Assembly (NCBI GenBank): GCA_002914845.1
Contig: JXTC01000136.1
Location: forward strand, 440,663 to 504,662
Length of the DNA stretch: 64,000 bases
DNA from: Trema orientale
Taxonomy: Eukaryota; Streptophyta; Magnoliopsida; Rosales; Cannabaceae
Direction: 5' to 3'
Shown here: one piece after another, positions 34,893 to 46,826 of the stretch
How the letters are laid out: each line of letters begins with the position of its first letter
Numbering within the stretch: the stretch's first letter is position 1
Notes under the pieces: generated by a model
The model's database searches: none
Seen by the model: the letters and a program-made list of their open reading frames with translations, nothing else
What the model was told of the DNA's origin: nothing
Made by a program: the position numbers and the translations under genes

Positions 34893-36005
34893 TATAAAAC
34901 AATATACCATATAAATAAATAAATATATTCCGGGTTAATTATTTTTATATATTCTTGTTTTTGTTCAGTTTATACCTTACACTTTGATTATTATCAACAT
35001 TAACTTTCAAATTTAAAACTGGTAACAAATTCATACCCTCTATATGTCGAACACTAATATTTGACTTTAAGTTTATCAAAATACCATTTAAATATTAAAC
35101 ATATATGTTTAAAAAAGAAATTAAAACATAAACCTTATTTAAAATCAATGATGGGAATAATAAATATTAAAAGAATTCTAGTTTTTTACCTTTTTCAAAT
35201 TATTTTTGTACTTTTTTTATTTTAATTATTAATTCTATACTAAGTTATTTTGGTAAACATGATAGTCAAGATTGTTGTTTAACTCAAATAGATATAAATT
35301 TGTTAAAAATTATAACTCTCAATAGGGATGATAATTTTACTTACTACTTTGTTTACCTTCGGATACCTGCATAGGTAAAGGTTTTAAAACTCGACCCAGG
35401 TGTGGGGCAGGTACCTACCTTGTATATTCATATATCTAAAAGAATAAAAATACAAATACATATAAGTAAAATATGTAATATACAACTATTATGTTATATG
35501 ATATTATTAAAGTACTATAAAGTAGTAAAAATTTAAGTGACTAGAAAAGCAAACAAGGATCTTCTCCGCTTCTCTCTAAAATCAGCATAGATCTTCCCCT
35601 AACCTCCGCAAACCGCTCCTTTTCTCCTCCATTAGCAGGTGCTGCCCCTACCGGGGAGGGGGTTTTTCCCTCTTCCTGGTATGGATTTTCTTTTTCTAGT
35701 TTTTCTTTTGTTTTTGTTTTTTCAAAATAATCATTCCGTTTGTGAAAGTAGTTGTACACCTATATCTAGATCTATGGTATTTTTTATACACTCAGATCTA
35801 GATCTGTGGTATTTTGGATTATTTTCTGTTTTCTTTCTTCTTCTAGTGTACACTTTGATTTAGATATGTGGTGTTTTTTGGTTGTATTTTGTTTTCTCTA
35901 TTACTAGAGAGGTTGTTTTCTATTAGTTTTTTGTGTGTATTTTCTTAGTGTTATTCTAGATTTGAGGTTTTCGAGAATCAAATTTGGAAGATTTGTGGGA
36001 TGTTC
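34893..36005. other. Intergenic DNA, no gene seen
   Basis: From about 35,555 the sequence becomes more CT- and G-rich (CCTACCGGGGAGGGGG near 35,647), and ATATCTAGATCTATGG and ATCTAGATCTGTGG form a direct repeat near 35,762-35,812. This could be the 5' part of a degenerate non-LTR element, since a pyrimidine-rich stretch and the 31-bp array follow. No protein domain was found. Confidence 0.4.
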
Positions 36006-36167
36006 ACTGATAGATATTGTGAAGAAGGTGGCGTTTATTGATAGACGACGTAAAGAGATTGGCACTTACTGATAGACACCATGAAGATGGTCACGTTTAT
36101 AGACGGACGCTATAATGAGAGGGCTACTGTGCATTTACTGATGGACACCTTGAAGAGAATTCCGCTT
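36006..36167 (+). repeat. Five tandem copies of a 31-bp unit
   Basis: Units at 36,006-36,036, 36,037-36,067, 36,068-36,098, 36,099-36,136 (38 bp) and 36,137-36,167 each contain GATAGAC or GATGGAC, a GTGAAGA/ATGAAGA word and a GTTTA/CTTA end. The copies are diverged, so the array is old. A 31-bp unit breaks the reading frame, which argues against coding. Confidence 0.75.
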
Positions 36168-37276
36168 GGTGGCTCTAAATTTTGCTTGGAGTCTTTTTCT
36201 CTGTTATATAGGAGGTGGTATGTTGTAATTATATATCTTGTAATTAAGAATATGACAGCCCATTCTCTCTCTGATTCTTTGGAGTGAATTTAGTTTTCGT
36301 TGAGGGATGTTTCTATTTTCTTTTAGAAGCTTGTACTATTATTTTAGCCAAGTTGACTAGTGATTAATATAATTCCTTTGAGGAACATTTATATATATAT
36401 ATATATATTGTTATTATATATATATTTTTTAAATTCTTCTTTGGAAAAGAAACAAAGCTTCGGAAAAAAAAAAGTACTAGTGCCGGTCTACCTGTAAGGG
36501 AAATAACTAAACCCACCTCGCCTCAAACGGAAAATTGGGCGGGTATAGGTGGACTTTTTCCCCAAGTATGAGGCCATTATAGCCATACCCACCCTGTTAC
36601 TATCCCCAACTCTGAAGATGAACGTAAATAATAACTAAAACACAACATATAAATTGAATAAATAGTTAAAATACTAAGTATAAAAATGATTTTATCCATA
36701 TATTCCACTCATAAAAAGTATGTAAATATATATCTCCCCATTTAGAGAATTTGATTAAAAACAAGCACATATTCTGCACTATGTAACTAAATAACCAAAT
36801 GAATATGTTAAAGAATGCATATATATGGAAATATTAGGCCATATATTTCTTTAAAAAAAATATGGCATGATGCTGGAATATTCAAATGCGAACAAACGAA
36901 TTAACTAGAGTATCAAATTACTAGTGTATGATGCAATCCGTGCATATAATTCATAAACGTAGGAAAAATATGTGTTACTGTATTGTATATAAATTTTAAA
37001 AATAATAAAAACTAAATTCGTATCTTAATTAGGATATGATTAATGATAAACTCAGCAAAAATACAGGAACTGATATTTGCTTCTGTACTGATTTCAAGAG
37101 GAAAGGTAGGCCAAATATCCAAATAAAACATAAGCAGACCTTTACAAGGTGCATTGCAAATTAACCACAGTGCTGAGCATAAACTATCAACAAGTGATCA
37201 AATTAGTTGCTAATTGCCTCAGAAAGATTATTGTCGCTAATAAAACATAAAAAGTAGGCTAAGGTGCATAAATTTA
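36168..37276. other. Intergenic DNA and 3' flank of the PITH-domain gene
   Basis: Holds a short AT microsatellite at about 36,391-36,410. The part nearest 37,276 is probably the 3' UTR of the minus-strand PITH gene. No independent gene was seen. Confidence 0.5.
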
Positions 37277-40200
37277 TCATTCAACATGTGAAAGACCACC
37301 ACCACCTTCAGCCTTTGTCCTGGGGAAAAAAGAAAAAAGAAAATCAATGAAAAAACACATATATGGGTTAACAAGATGGAAAAATCCAATAACACAACGA
37401 AAACAGACAAAGCTTTATGCAAAAGAACATAAAGTGTTCGAACTTGACATGTCATGAAAAGAGATTCTTCTTTACAAATGGAACTTGATTGATAAAAATA
37501 TCCGTACTGTCAATTTTCTCAAGTCTTTAGTCGTCTTTGCTTGATGTTCAATAATCACTAGTCAAACGATTACATTGTGATCTATATATGCGCCTATACT
37601 AACATCAAAGAATATAAATTTTGCAGCATAAGTACAAAATAACCACTTCCATAAATACAAGCCCAAAAAAGGATGACCTTGGATTTAAAACAGTGTAAGC
37701 TGCATTCAATTCAATCACCAATGAAAGACCAATATGTCCCATTCCGCAAAGATAATCAAGACTTACTTGTGATCAGAAGGATTTGGCATGAGTTCATAAA
37801 CAATTGTAGCCACAACATCCCTCTTCAACTGTTCATGAGAAACAAAAAGTGAATTACCCAAGTACTAACCAAACAAACATATATTGCTCTCGGAAAATGG
37901 ATTTACCTGAGTGGCTTCACCTTTGAATCCAATATAGTGAATCTGAGTAGTATCACCACCAAAACTCTCAGGAAAATGTAATGTGATATTTGCCACACTT
38001 TGGAATTTGGAATATCTAAACGTAGATAAATGTTAGATCAGAATAAGACAAAGATAATATCAAATACTCAAATGTAGCAGAAATATATTTCAGAATGTAG
38101 AACAGCTTACGCAGCATATCAACTTTAGGCACATCATTACCAAGGAACATTTTACTCGTGTCAGAGAAGAGAAAAAGAATAGCTGCTTACATTGCATTAA
38201 TAAGAATTTATTGAAACTCAACGCATGCTTGACAACATGATTTATCAAGTAGCACGAGAGACAGGGACTTGTTACCTTGTCTGGTACTCTAAGACTCCCT
38301 GGAAATTTTCAACCAACTCCCATTCCTGAAACATGAGCAAATAATGCAAATAAGTTGAAACCTTGATAATTTGCAAACAATTCACAAACAAACTAAAGGT
38401 TGGGCAGTACCTGAATGGCTTGCATACTTTGAGCATCCGAAAAATCAATGCCATCTCGGTTGATGAACCTAGTTTAGACAACAGAATCTTAGAGCTTTCT
38501 TCCAGGTGATAATCAACAGGAAGGCTGAGTTCATTTTCTTAAAAAGTTGTGTCAATGTCATTTTGTTCCTATCACACGGGCAAGAGCCCTGCTATAGATA
38601 ATTTTTCTGCCTTCTTGCTAAATCTGCTTGCCACATGATTCTAACTTAACCAATATGAGCAGCAAGTCATGGTTTAGCATGGAAAAGGACAAAGGTTTAA
38701 CTTACGCTCTCATCTTTGAAGGACTTGTTCCATCAGCACCACCAACAACAGATATGCTCTTGATCTTCACGTCTGATGTAAACCTATCACCAAAAAAGAG
38801 GGGAACAAAATAATAAGTAAGAAACTAGGAAAGCTTAGCAAAAAAAATTTTGTTTATCGTGCACAGTAAAGCACAACTACCTTTATACAAAACCAGAGTT
38901 GGAAACTAATTTCTCATTTTCTAAAGCGACCTAGTTAAGACTACCTAGACCCAAAGGGATTGTTGGAGTAAAGTTAAAACTGCCAGTGTTATCACTAGAC
39001 TTAAAATCTGTCATTGTTGAGAAATAAAAGGATGAATGAGAACACTGGAGCAGATGTTGCATTTGAAGAGTCATGAGATGCTAGTCAGAATGAAATGTAC
39101 AATCCACTAAAGAAATAGAACTGGAGTATTAAGTTGCCAATAATCTGAATAGACACCATCTGCCAGAAATGAGAATGCAAATAAATTTATACAACAAACG
39201 AATCCAATCTTTCAAAATTTCAGAGTCCTGATGTTTTTAGTCTTTTTCTCTCCACATTTTTTCTTCCCCCTTCGTGAGGGAAGGGTGTGGAAGAGGAGGG
39301 TCGGTGTTTGGAACGGATGTTGTGAAGGTAATAGGCTCATAACAAACAAAAATAACCACTTACGGAATGAACACAAGTAACTCAGGATCACCCTCATTGC
39401 TTTCCAAATGTTCCTGTTGCAGAAAAGAGAATTAAGTGAAACAGTAACACTACATATGCTACATATGCCCAACAAAGAAAGTGTAGTTACATTACAAATA
39501 ACAGGACTATTTAAAGAACTTCTTCCGAGAAAGAACTTCAAGAACTGTGGTTAGAAGTGTAAAGAAAGTGAAGTTGCAGTGTTAAAAAAAAGTAACGTGG
39601 AAATAAAGGTTTCAACCGCAAATGGACTCTAGAAGATACTGATTACCATTTTGAAATGTCACACTATACAGAAAAGTATAAAGGTAGATTCGGTAACTTA
39701 AGGTACACGCCAGGAATATGGTCTCTTAACTAGTTAGTGTGACAAAGCATTCAATTGAAAAGAATGCCGTAAGTTCATTTAATTTATTACTCAAGCTTAA
39801 ATTTGGTTTTGCAAGGAGATATCCTTTCAAGATACAAATAAAAAAGTTGAGTAAATGAACTAATTACCCCTGAAGAATTCAATCGGTGCTCCCAAGCTTT
39901 GAAAACAGACTTGACGCTTCCTGGAGTAGCCTCGTTTAAAGCAGATACCTAAAGAAAACCATGAAATAGGGGAAGAAAAATGTCAAAACTACAAGTAGGG
40001 GTCTAAATTCATGCAAATGAAATATATTTCAAAAAAATTCAGTTTTGGGATTACAGTAAATCAGGAAAAAATGAGCTCCACTTACATAATCATCTACGAG
40101 TGATCAGATTTCCAAAGTTGCAAAACAGCAAAGTTCTCAATTAAACACTTTACATGTTATCACACATCCATATAAAACTTAGAACCATTTTGCAATATCA

Positions 40201-40718
40201 TTAAATAACGAAAACTTAAAAACAGCGTTGAATCAAGAAATAAAAAGCAGAAAAGCATCAAATCAATAACAGCAATCTCCCCAGTTACTATGCATCAACA
40301 ACCTAGAAAAACAATTCACTATACAAATTAGCCTGAAAACATATCAATACGAATTGGGTACCCATTAAAAACGACAGAAAACGAAATTAAACAATTTGGG
40401 CCTAATTCTACAAACATTTAAGCTAATGGGTCATTATTATTCTACCAATTACCCAACTGCGATGCATCAATCAGAACCAAAAATGTTCTACGGTAACAAT
40501 GGGTCCGAGAATCTCAAGCTTGGGTCATAGAAAATATGGCTAAGTACGCTGTGAAGCAGTGGCAAGCGGGAGATACTATATACAAACAAAGAGGAAAATA
40601 GTAAAGATAGGAAGATGGGGACGAGTGAAAGGACCTTGGGGAGGTCTATGTGCTTGTACAGAGACCAATCAGAGGAACAATCGTGATCTTCGCAACTATG
40701 GTCATGTAAGCAAGCCAT
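37277..40718 (-). CDS. PITH domain-containing protein, 204 aa
   Basis: Nine exons join in frame with GT-AG borders: 40,635-40,718; 39,868-39,948; 39,364-39,413; 38,706-38,783; 38,411-38,468; 38,276-38,325; 37,907-38,015; 37,767-37,828; 37,277-37,319. The product starts MACLHDHSCEDHDC, typical of plant PITH proteins, and no in-frame ATG lies upstream. The PITH domain fills about residues 15-190, with LLVFIPFTSDVKIKSISVVG, NRDGIDFSD, ENFQGVLEYQTRYSKFQSV, ESFGGDTTQIHYIGFKGE and the tail ending GGGGLSHVE. PITH is the C-terminal domain of thioredoxin-like TXNL1, where it contacts the 26S proteasome. Stand-alone PITH proteins such as human PITHD1 lack the thioredoxin fold. Activity is not assigned. 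The protein is probably cytosolic/nuclear; no signal peptide or membrane segment is visible. Confidence 0.93.
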
Positions 40719-40885
40719 TTCGTCCTTAATTGACACTCGCGGTTTGGGTGACCAGAGCGGAACGACGAAGAGCAGATAGAAGGAACCAGAAGCTTTAGAA
40801 TCAGAAATGGAGCCACAGCCAACTGATGATGCCAATGGGAAGTGAATTATATAGCCTCGAAACGGCGATGGACTTTCAAAGATGA

Positions 40886-40899
40886 AACGACATGTCGTT
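40886..40899 (-). promoter_or_regulatory. AACGACATGTCGTT palindrome upstream of the PITH gene
   Basis: A perfect 14-bp palindrome 168 bp upstream of the PITH start codon, with an AAACGGCGA word between it and the gene (about 40,859). It is the same core as in the Copia leader and upstream of the DUF1764 gene. A promoter role is inferred from this recurrence. Confidence 0.6.
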
Positions 40900-40919
40900 A
40901 TAAAAATGAAAGATACACT

Positions 40920-41949
40920 AGCGGACTTTTGAAAGAAGAGTAATGATGGGGGGGAAATTCTATTCGAGGAGGAGCAAAATCGCTCTAAAGTGATTTTTAT
41001 TTATTCTTATTGGATATGGAATGGGAAGCATAATAATTTACATACACCTTGCTCCACTTGAGATTGTTTGTTTGGGAAAAAAAATCCATTTAAAAAATGA
41101 AAATCTAACAAATACCAAAAAAAAACAGGGATATTATATCTCTTTCTGTCCATCGTTAATTTTTTGTTTTTGTTTTTGTTTTTAAGGATTTTTGTTTTTA
41201 TGAAAAAGAGTGCACTTTCTCCAATTATATCCTATAATTATTGTGGTTATTTTTTGGTCTAAAAATCCATAATTATTGGTTGGCCTAAAATTAAATAATA
41301 TTTACCGAAATAGAAATTATAAGAAAAATAATTGAATGTATAAATTGATTTTATTACCTGACATGACATCATGAACAGTTGAAGATGAGCGAAATCAAAT
41401 GCAGAACTCAGTTTTAGAACGATTAAAGAGAATAAAATTAATGACTCAAATAAAGATTTAAGGGAACAAAAATTTCTATAGGAGTCTGAATAATTGATGG
41501 AATAACAACAAAAGTTCCAATTATTGAACCTGCATAAGATGAATCACATGTGAAAATGAAAGGCAAGTGGATGACGAGCCGAATTATAGATTTCATTCTT
41601 TAAATGTTATTTGTGAATTTAGATATCATTTGGATAAGAATTAAATGAGTTTTCTTCACATTTTTCTCATAAACTTCTTTGAGGAATGAGGAGCACGAAG
41701 AGCAGGTTAAAGATTATAAAAATAAATAAATACATGTCCAATGCAAACTGTACTACAATAACTAAAATAATCTAGTCATTTTAATACCCACGATTTAATC
41801 TAATGGCCACAAATCCTCCTATACTAGAACTCCCCGATAATAAGGATTTTGCATCAAAAACTTACGCTATATGTTGTGACATGTATTTCAATCGCTCCTT
41901 ATTTTAAAGTGAGACTACACCACTTAAAGTTATGTGGCTGAAGAGGCCC
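40920..41949. other. Intergenic DNA, no gene seen
   Basis: AT-rich DNA between the PITH promoter and the LTR-like block. No gene or clear repeat was resolved. GGCCC at 41,945-41,949 is the possible left target duplication of the following element. Confidence 0.45.
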
Positions 41950-42747
41950 GTTTCTACAATTACAAAATTGGGCCACAAGTGACTTGTCAAAACAGAAAGA
42001 CGTAAGAGCTCAGATGAGGACTCTGGGATAGTGTCAACTAAAGGGACTCTGACGCTCAAGTTAGTAATCAAACCGATAAAATACGTAAGTAATAAGCTAA
42101 ATAAGCAATTTAATAAAAAAGGATGAAGATTAGAGCTGGAGATTGAAGGTACGGAGTCTTGCAGGTGGATGATGGATAGATACGGGTCTCTCGAATGACT
42201 CCTAGATAACCTATAAGACCTTGGTCTCGGGAGAGGAATGTAAGCAAAAGTGAAGGTCAGATTGTAGTCAAGACTGAGTAAAAGATAATAAAGATGCTGT
42301 CAGGAAGAGTGAATATCAGTTCCAATGCTCTTTCATCTCCCCTCAGTCCTCTATTTGTAGGAGTCTTCCATGACCCGTTAGAGCTTTGCGGCTCTGGTCT
42401 GGGATTCGTGACACGTGGCCATTTTTTTTGAAGTCATCCCGTCAAATTAAGTCATAGACACCAGCTATGTTGAGAGAGTATCTCTAGTCTTTTGGAATCA
42501 GTTAGAGTCATTTTGTTATGAATTTAACTAGGTCTCAGGTGGAGATATTGGCGAGCAGATTAATTGGACGTAGTCCTTTCATGAGTTAGAGTCAACACCA
42601 TGGGTTGGGCTTCTCGGATTCCAATTATTAGTTATTCAACCCGATCATGATATTGAAGAGCTTCATTAGATAGTTAAGTCCTTCATTATATGGGTGAGTC
42701 CATCACTTCTAGGCCCTTAATCATTGGGGCATTTCTTTATCACTACA
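41950..42747 (-). mobile_element. Probable solo LTR (Gypsy-type), ~798 bp
   Basis: Read on the minus strand, the block begins TGTAGTGATAAAGAAATGCC. It has a TATA-like CCTACAAATAGAGG followed by an initiator-like purine-rich stretch, then AGACCCGTATC... and the phrase AACTTGAGCGTCAGAGTCCC, which resembles the 3' part of many plant Ty3/Gypsy LTRs. GGGCC (minus strand) abuts both ends (42,748-42,752 and 41,945-41,949), a possible 5-bp target duplication. The far end reads TAGAAAC rather than the usual CA, so that boundary is provisional. No internal coding sequence or second LTR is present, so it would be a recombination product. Confidence 0.55.
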
Positions 42748-42752
42748 GGCCC

Positions 42753-45119
42753 TTAATAATTTGATATTCTTTAATTTTTCAAAAAAATAATCATATTTCG
42801 GATGAACTTTTATCCAATCAGATTTTTTCTTGTGAATGACTACTTCTTATAAATGACAATTATGCTTATAAATGTCTATGGAAAAATAGATAAAAATAAA
42901 TAAATAAATATATAAGCAAAGGACTAAAATCACATGTCCCCTCTTGGTGTCCCTTTTCCTGTCCTCTCAATCACAATATGCCACGTAATCTATATATTTG
43001 ACAGAGTTAATACTGAACATGATTAAAAAAATCGTCTGTTTTTAAACAGAGAAACTTAAAGAAAAATATCATATCGACCTCCTTCCGCATCCATTGAGTT
43101 CATGAACCATGGATCTTTGTTCATTTAGCAAACATCAAAAGGGTCTATTGGCCATGGGTACTGCCTGATCATCTACAATCCTTTCGAATCCATGGCCCAT
43201 GGGTGCCACGGTAGTACTTCTGATTTAGGACTTAGTTTGGGTTAATTAAAGTAAAAGGTTAATTAGGTTCAGATTATCAATTATTTTCTCTTTCTAAACT
43301 AGGAAGTCTGCAAAACACATATTCATTCATAGAACCATATTCTAGCCACCGATTGGAATTTTGTTGGACCTAGCCCAAATATCCACAACATCAATATCGA
43401 AACAATTTGCACGAAATTATCGATGCACCCTCAGATTAATGTCTTATAATATCACATTTAAATATTAATAATGGAGTCGCAAGCGACAATATTACCGTAG
43501 ATTTCGAAGTTTTAGAAATAGATCGGTTTAAAGCTTCTGGGTAGTAAAACGTCTTTAGAACGATAGGAGCAAAAAGGAATATGCTAACGACGTTATTATT
43601 CCTTACAACTCTGTTAATATGTAATTAGGGATAGTATCACTTTTATACCTTGTATTTTAGTACTTTGTTCAATTTATATTTTGTGTTCTAGTTATTATCA
43701 ATATTGACTCTTAAATTTAAAATCTGTTACAAATTTATTCCCTGAAACCAATTTAGAGCAGTTAATATACCAATTTGCCGTTTAAAAAATTAAAAATAAA
43801 CTATATAAAAACAGAAAATGTAATTTAGATTTAGATAAGTCTGTTATCTCTTAACCATTTTAAATGGTTGGGTTTAGAATAAACATAAGCAACATGTGTT
43901 ATTTGAAACACTAATAGAGGTAAATTAGCTAGATCATATCCTAATTACCTCTAATTTTCATCCTAATAATAGTATTTATTATCTAATTTTTGCCTTGTAA
44001 TTTCTATTTCCACCAAAAAATTTTGAAATGTAACATATTCAATAGTATGCCATATTTAATTATAATCCCACATCGGGGGAAGTAGAATATTTTGACTCTC
44101 AAAATTTTATATAATGGGTTATCATCATTATTATCACAATGATCTTAAAACGGCAATTTTCATAAACAAATGCTGCATTGTTGTGGTGTTGTATCCAAAC
44201 TGAAATGCCACACCCATGACTAGATTAGGTTATAAAACTTGTGCAACTAAATGTATGATAGTTGTAAAACTTCTTGAGCTATGATAGTTTCAGATACACA
44301 TAAAATAGTATTATTTGACAAGATGACTTTTTTAGTACTCTTAAAAAAGAGAGATAAAGTGGTTCCTAAAATTACTTTTACATTTTCATTTTCTTTGACT
44401 TTTTAGTTGTTTTTTTTTTTTTTTTGGCTCTTTTTTTAGATCTAGAAAATTGACATCTTCAAAATGGTCATTATCCAGTTTAGTAACCATTTTGAGCATT
44501 ATCAATAGAATTTATAAAATCTTAAAAGCCAAAAAATCACGAACTATAGATAATTTTTCATCAAATTTGAGTTTTTTCTTCCTCCCTTATAGTCTCTCTC
44601 ATCTTTTTTTTTCTTTGTTTTTAGTTTTTTTTTTCGATTCTCACTCTCAAGCAATAAAATATAGTTTGATAAAAGAAAAAAAAAGCACTAGAAAAGTCAT
44701 TTTGTCCCAAAATAATACTAGTACGGGATATTTTCCTATTGATATACCTATAATGAAATAAACGTTCCCAACTTTTTTTTTAAGAAACTTCCCAACATTT
44801 TAATATCACCACCAAGTGACAAATATTATTACCATGAGGTATGCTAGCTTTAATCTTTTTATCACTATATTTTGTACTCTTTGAGTCGTATTGCTTGACA
44901 TATAGATTTTACTATAATTTGTTACACTATTAAAATGTAAAATTGAATAATAGAACTAACTTGTTAAGGAATAAGATAGAAAAGTGTAAACGAGAATGAG
45001 AAAGAATATACTTACACATTATTTTACTAAATTGACGTGATAAAAAGTTATCATTCTTTGGTAAAAATAAAAAACAAAATTTGACACCAAATACCACAAT
45101 TGATATGATATGTGATATA
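42753..45119. other. AT-rich intergenic DNA, no gene seen
   Basis: A region around 43,080-43,230 repeats 'CCATGGGTAC/CCATGGCCCATGGGTGCC' words. An open frame near 44,450-44,760 is pyrimidine-rich low-complexity sequence without a domain. Nothing supported. Confidence 0.5.
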
Positions 45120-45127
45120 TTATTTTT

Positions 45128-45675
45128 AGGACAAATTGTATCGTTGCCCTTCGAACTATCGCCTATGCAGAGTTTTACCACATAAACTATTTCTCTTTGT
45201 AAAAATACCCACCGAACTATTAGATTATGGAAAAAAAAAATACTCATTCTATTATCTTTAATGACAGAATGGTGACGTGTCTTATTATTTGGGGTGTTAA
45301 AGAGGGTTTTATAATAAATTCTTTGCAAATGGAAGACAACAGTGTAGACAGAAGATAACAAAAAGGGCTAGTTTTTAGCTTTAATGAAGGTTGAGGGCTA
45401 GTCTTTTGGAGAAGAAGACTACAGTATGAGAAGAAAAATAGAAAAATTTAGCACCTAATCTAAGGGTATATAGGTAAAAGTATTAAATATGATGATAACT
45501 AACCTTGTTTTAGGGTGACACATTATAATTCCGTCTCAACTATGGATGAAAGGTAATAGAAGGCGAATTTTTTACATAATCGAATAATTTGGGGGGAATT
45601 CTTGCAAAAAGAAAGAGTTTAGAGGGTAAAACTCTTCATAGACGATAGTTCAGGGAGTAAAAATACAATTTGTCT
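45128..45675. mobile_element. Mutator-type MITE with ~75-bp TIRs and 8-bp TSD (548 bp)
   Basis: The left arm starts AGGACAAATTGTAT; the right arm, read in reverse, starts AGACAAATTGTAT. The arms stay similar for about 75 bp, sharing GAACTATCG(C/T)CTATG, AGAGTTTTACC and AAACT(A/C)TTTCT. Exact TTATTTTT copies flank the element at 45,120-45,127 and 45,676-45,683. Long TIRs with an 8-9 bp duplication fit Mutator-like MITEs, although 8 bp also fits hAT. An open frame across it on the minus strand is not a gene. Confidence 0.8.
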
Positions 45676-45779
45676 TTATTTTTGCTAAAAGTATTGTGTG
45701 ACCAAATACTATACCACAATTGATATGACAAGTGATGTATCATTTTTGCTAAAATTATTATGTCTTATCAAATTATATG

Positions 45780-45963
45780 GGATAATACTATGGAGTACTA
45801 GTGGTGGCCAGCACCACATGATGTGTCAGTTTGTTACTGGCTAAACATAATTATAATTCAGGTGGGACCCATATGGGACCCAGTTTATTGATTAAAATTA
45901 TCCAGTGACAGACAGACATGTCATTGTGGTGTTAGGCACCGCTGGTGCCCCATAGCATTGTTC
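45780..45963. mobile_element. Mutator-type MITE with ~62-bp TIRs and 9-bp TSD (184 bp)
   Basis: The left arm GGATAATACTATGGAGTACT...GTTACTGG is matched in inverted orientation by CCAGTGACAGACAGACATGT...CCATAGCATTGTTC. The arms make up most of the element. The target duplication AATTATATG is exact at 45,771-45,779 and 45,964-45,972. A central GGTGGGACCC/ATGGGACCC lies between the arms. The 9-bp duplication and TIR-dominated structure point to a Mutator-like MITE. Confidence 0.85.
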
Positions 45964-45972
45964 AATTATATG

Positions 45973-46826
45973 TGATATGTGATTTATTATTATTTCAAGA
46001 AATACTAATAAAATAAAATATAACACTTATCATATGGTACATCAACTGATATGACAAGTGTTTTATCATTCTTGGTTAAAATTTGATCTTATCACCGAAT
46101 CTATTCCAATTACGATATGACAACTCGTTCATCACAGTAGTTAGTATTAAAAAAATTTATATTTCCCAGATTTTCAGTAGTATTCATTAGGGACATTATT
46201 AATTTTGACCATTTTTAAATATATATATTGTGAAAAAAAAGGATAACATATAACCTATTTACAAAATTAGGACTTTTACTGCCGTATTATTTAATAAAAA
46301 TTTCAGAGTTCCAAAATTACCTCTGACTCGACCCCAGTTGAAAATTTTCGACCAAATCAAAAAAGTCAAAAGTGAAAAAGGCGGCACCGGAAAGGCGACC
46401 AACCATATTATTAGCCCAAGATTGACTACCCAATAGAGGGTAAATTAGGTTTTAAAATTTTTCAAAAAACTTTTCAACTATGTAAAACCATAAACTATTA
46501 TTTTGAAACTTTAAGGCTAAAAAAACAATAATATCAAAGGTATAATATTAATACTAAGTCAATTAAGTACAATAAATATCAAACACACAATCAAATAGTT
46601 TGCATTAAAGTAAAGAATATAGGGATAGAGAAAATACAAACTCAGTTTTTACGAGGTTCGACAACACGACGATTTGCCTACGTCCCCAGCTCTTAGCAAC
46701 CTACTTTGAGCTTCCACTATTCGGATCAAGATCATGGGCTTGACCGACCTTTGTACACAACAAGTGATTTCTCTTTAGGTACACTCACATATTTACAATA
46801 GCCTCCGGCTCTATTATGCCTAACTT
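45973..46826. other. Intergenic repeat-derived DNA
   Basis: TGATATGACAAGTG(A/T)TTTATCATT-type sequence recurs at 45,725-45,750 and 46,030-46,070, with a related piece at 45,100-45,127, so the two MITEs sit inside an older repeat. From about 46,590 the sequence reads like a known kind of plant repeat flank, with ACGAGGTTCGACAACACGAC then GATTTGCCTACGTCCCC. No gene was seen. Confidence 0.5.

Noticed and set aside
40719-40835. N-terminal extension of the PITH protein in the same frame
   Set aside because: No in-frame ATG upstream of 40,718, and known relatives begin MACLHDHSC-like.
44450-45361. Frames of 103 (plus) and 143 (minus) codons
   Set aside because: The first is low-complexity pyrimidine sequence; the second overlaps the 548-bp MITE and repeated flank.
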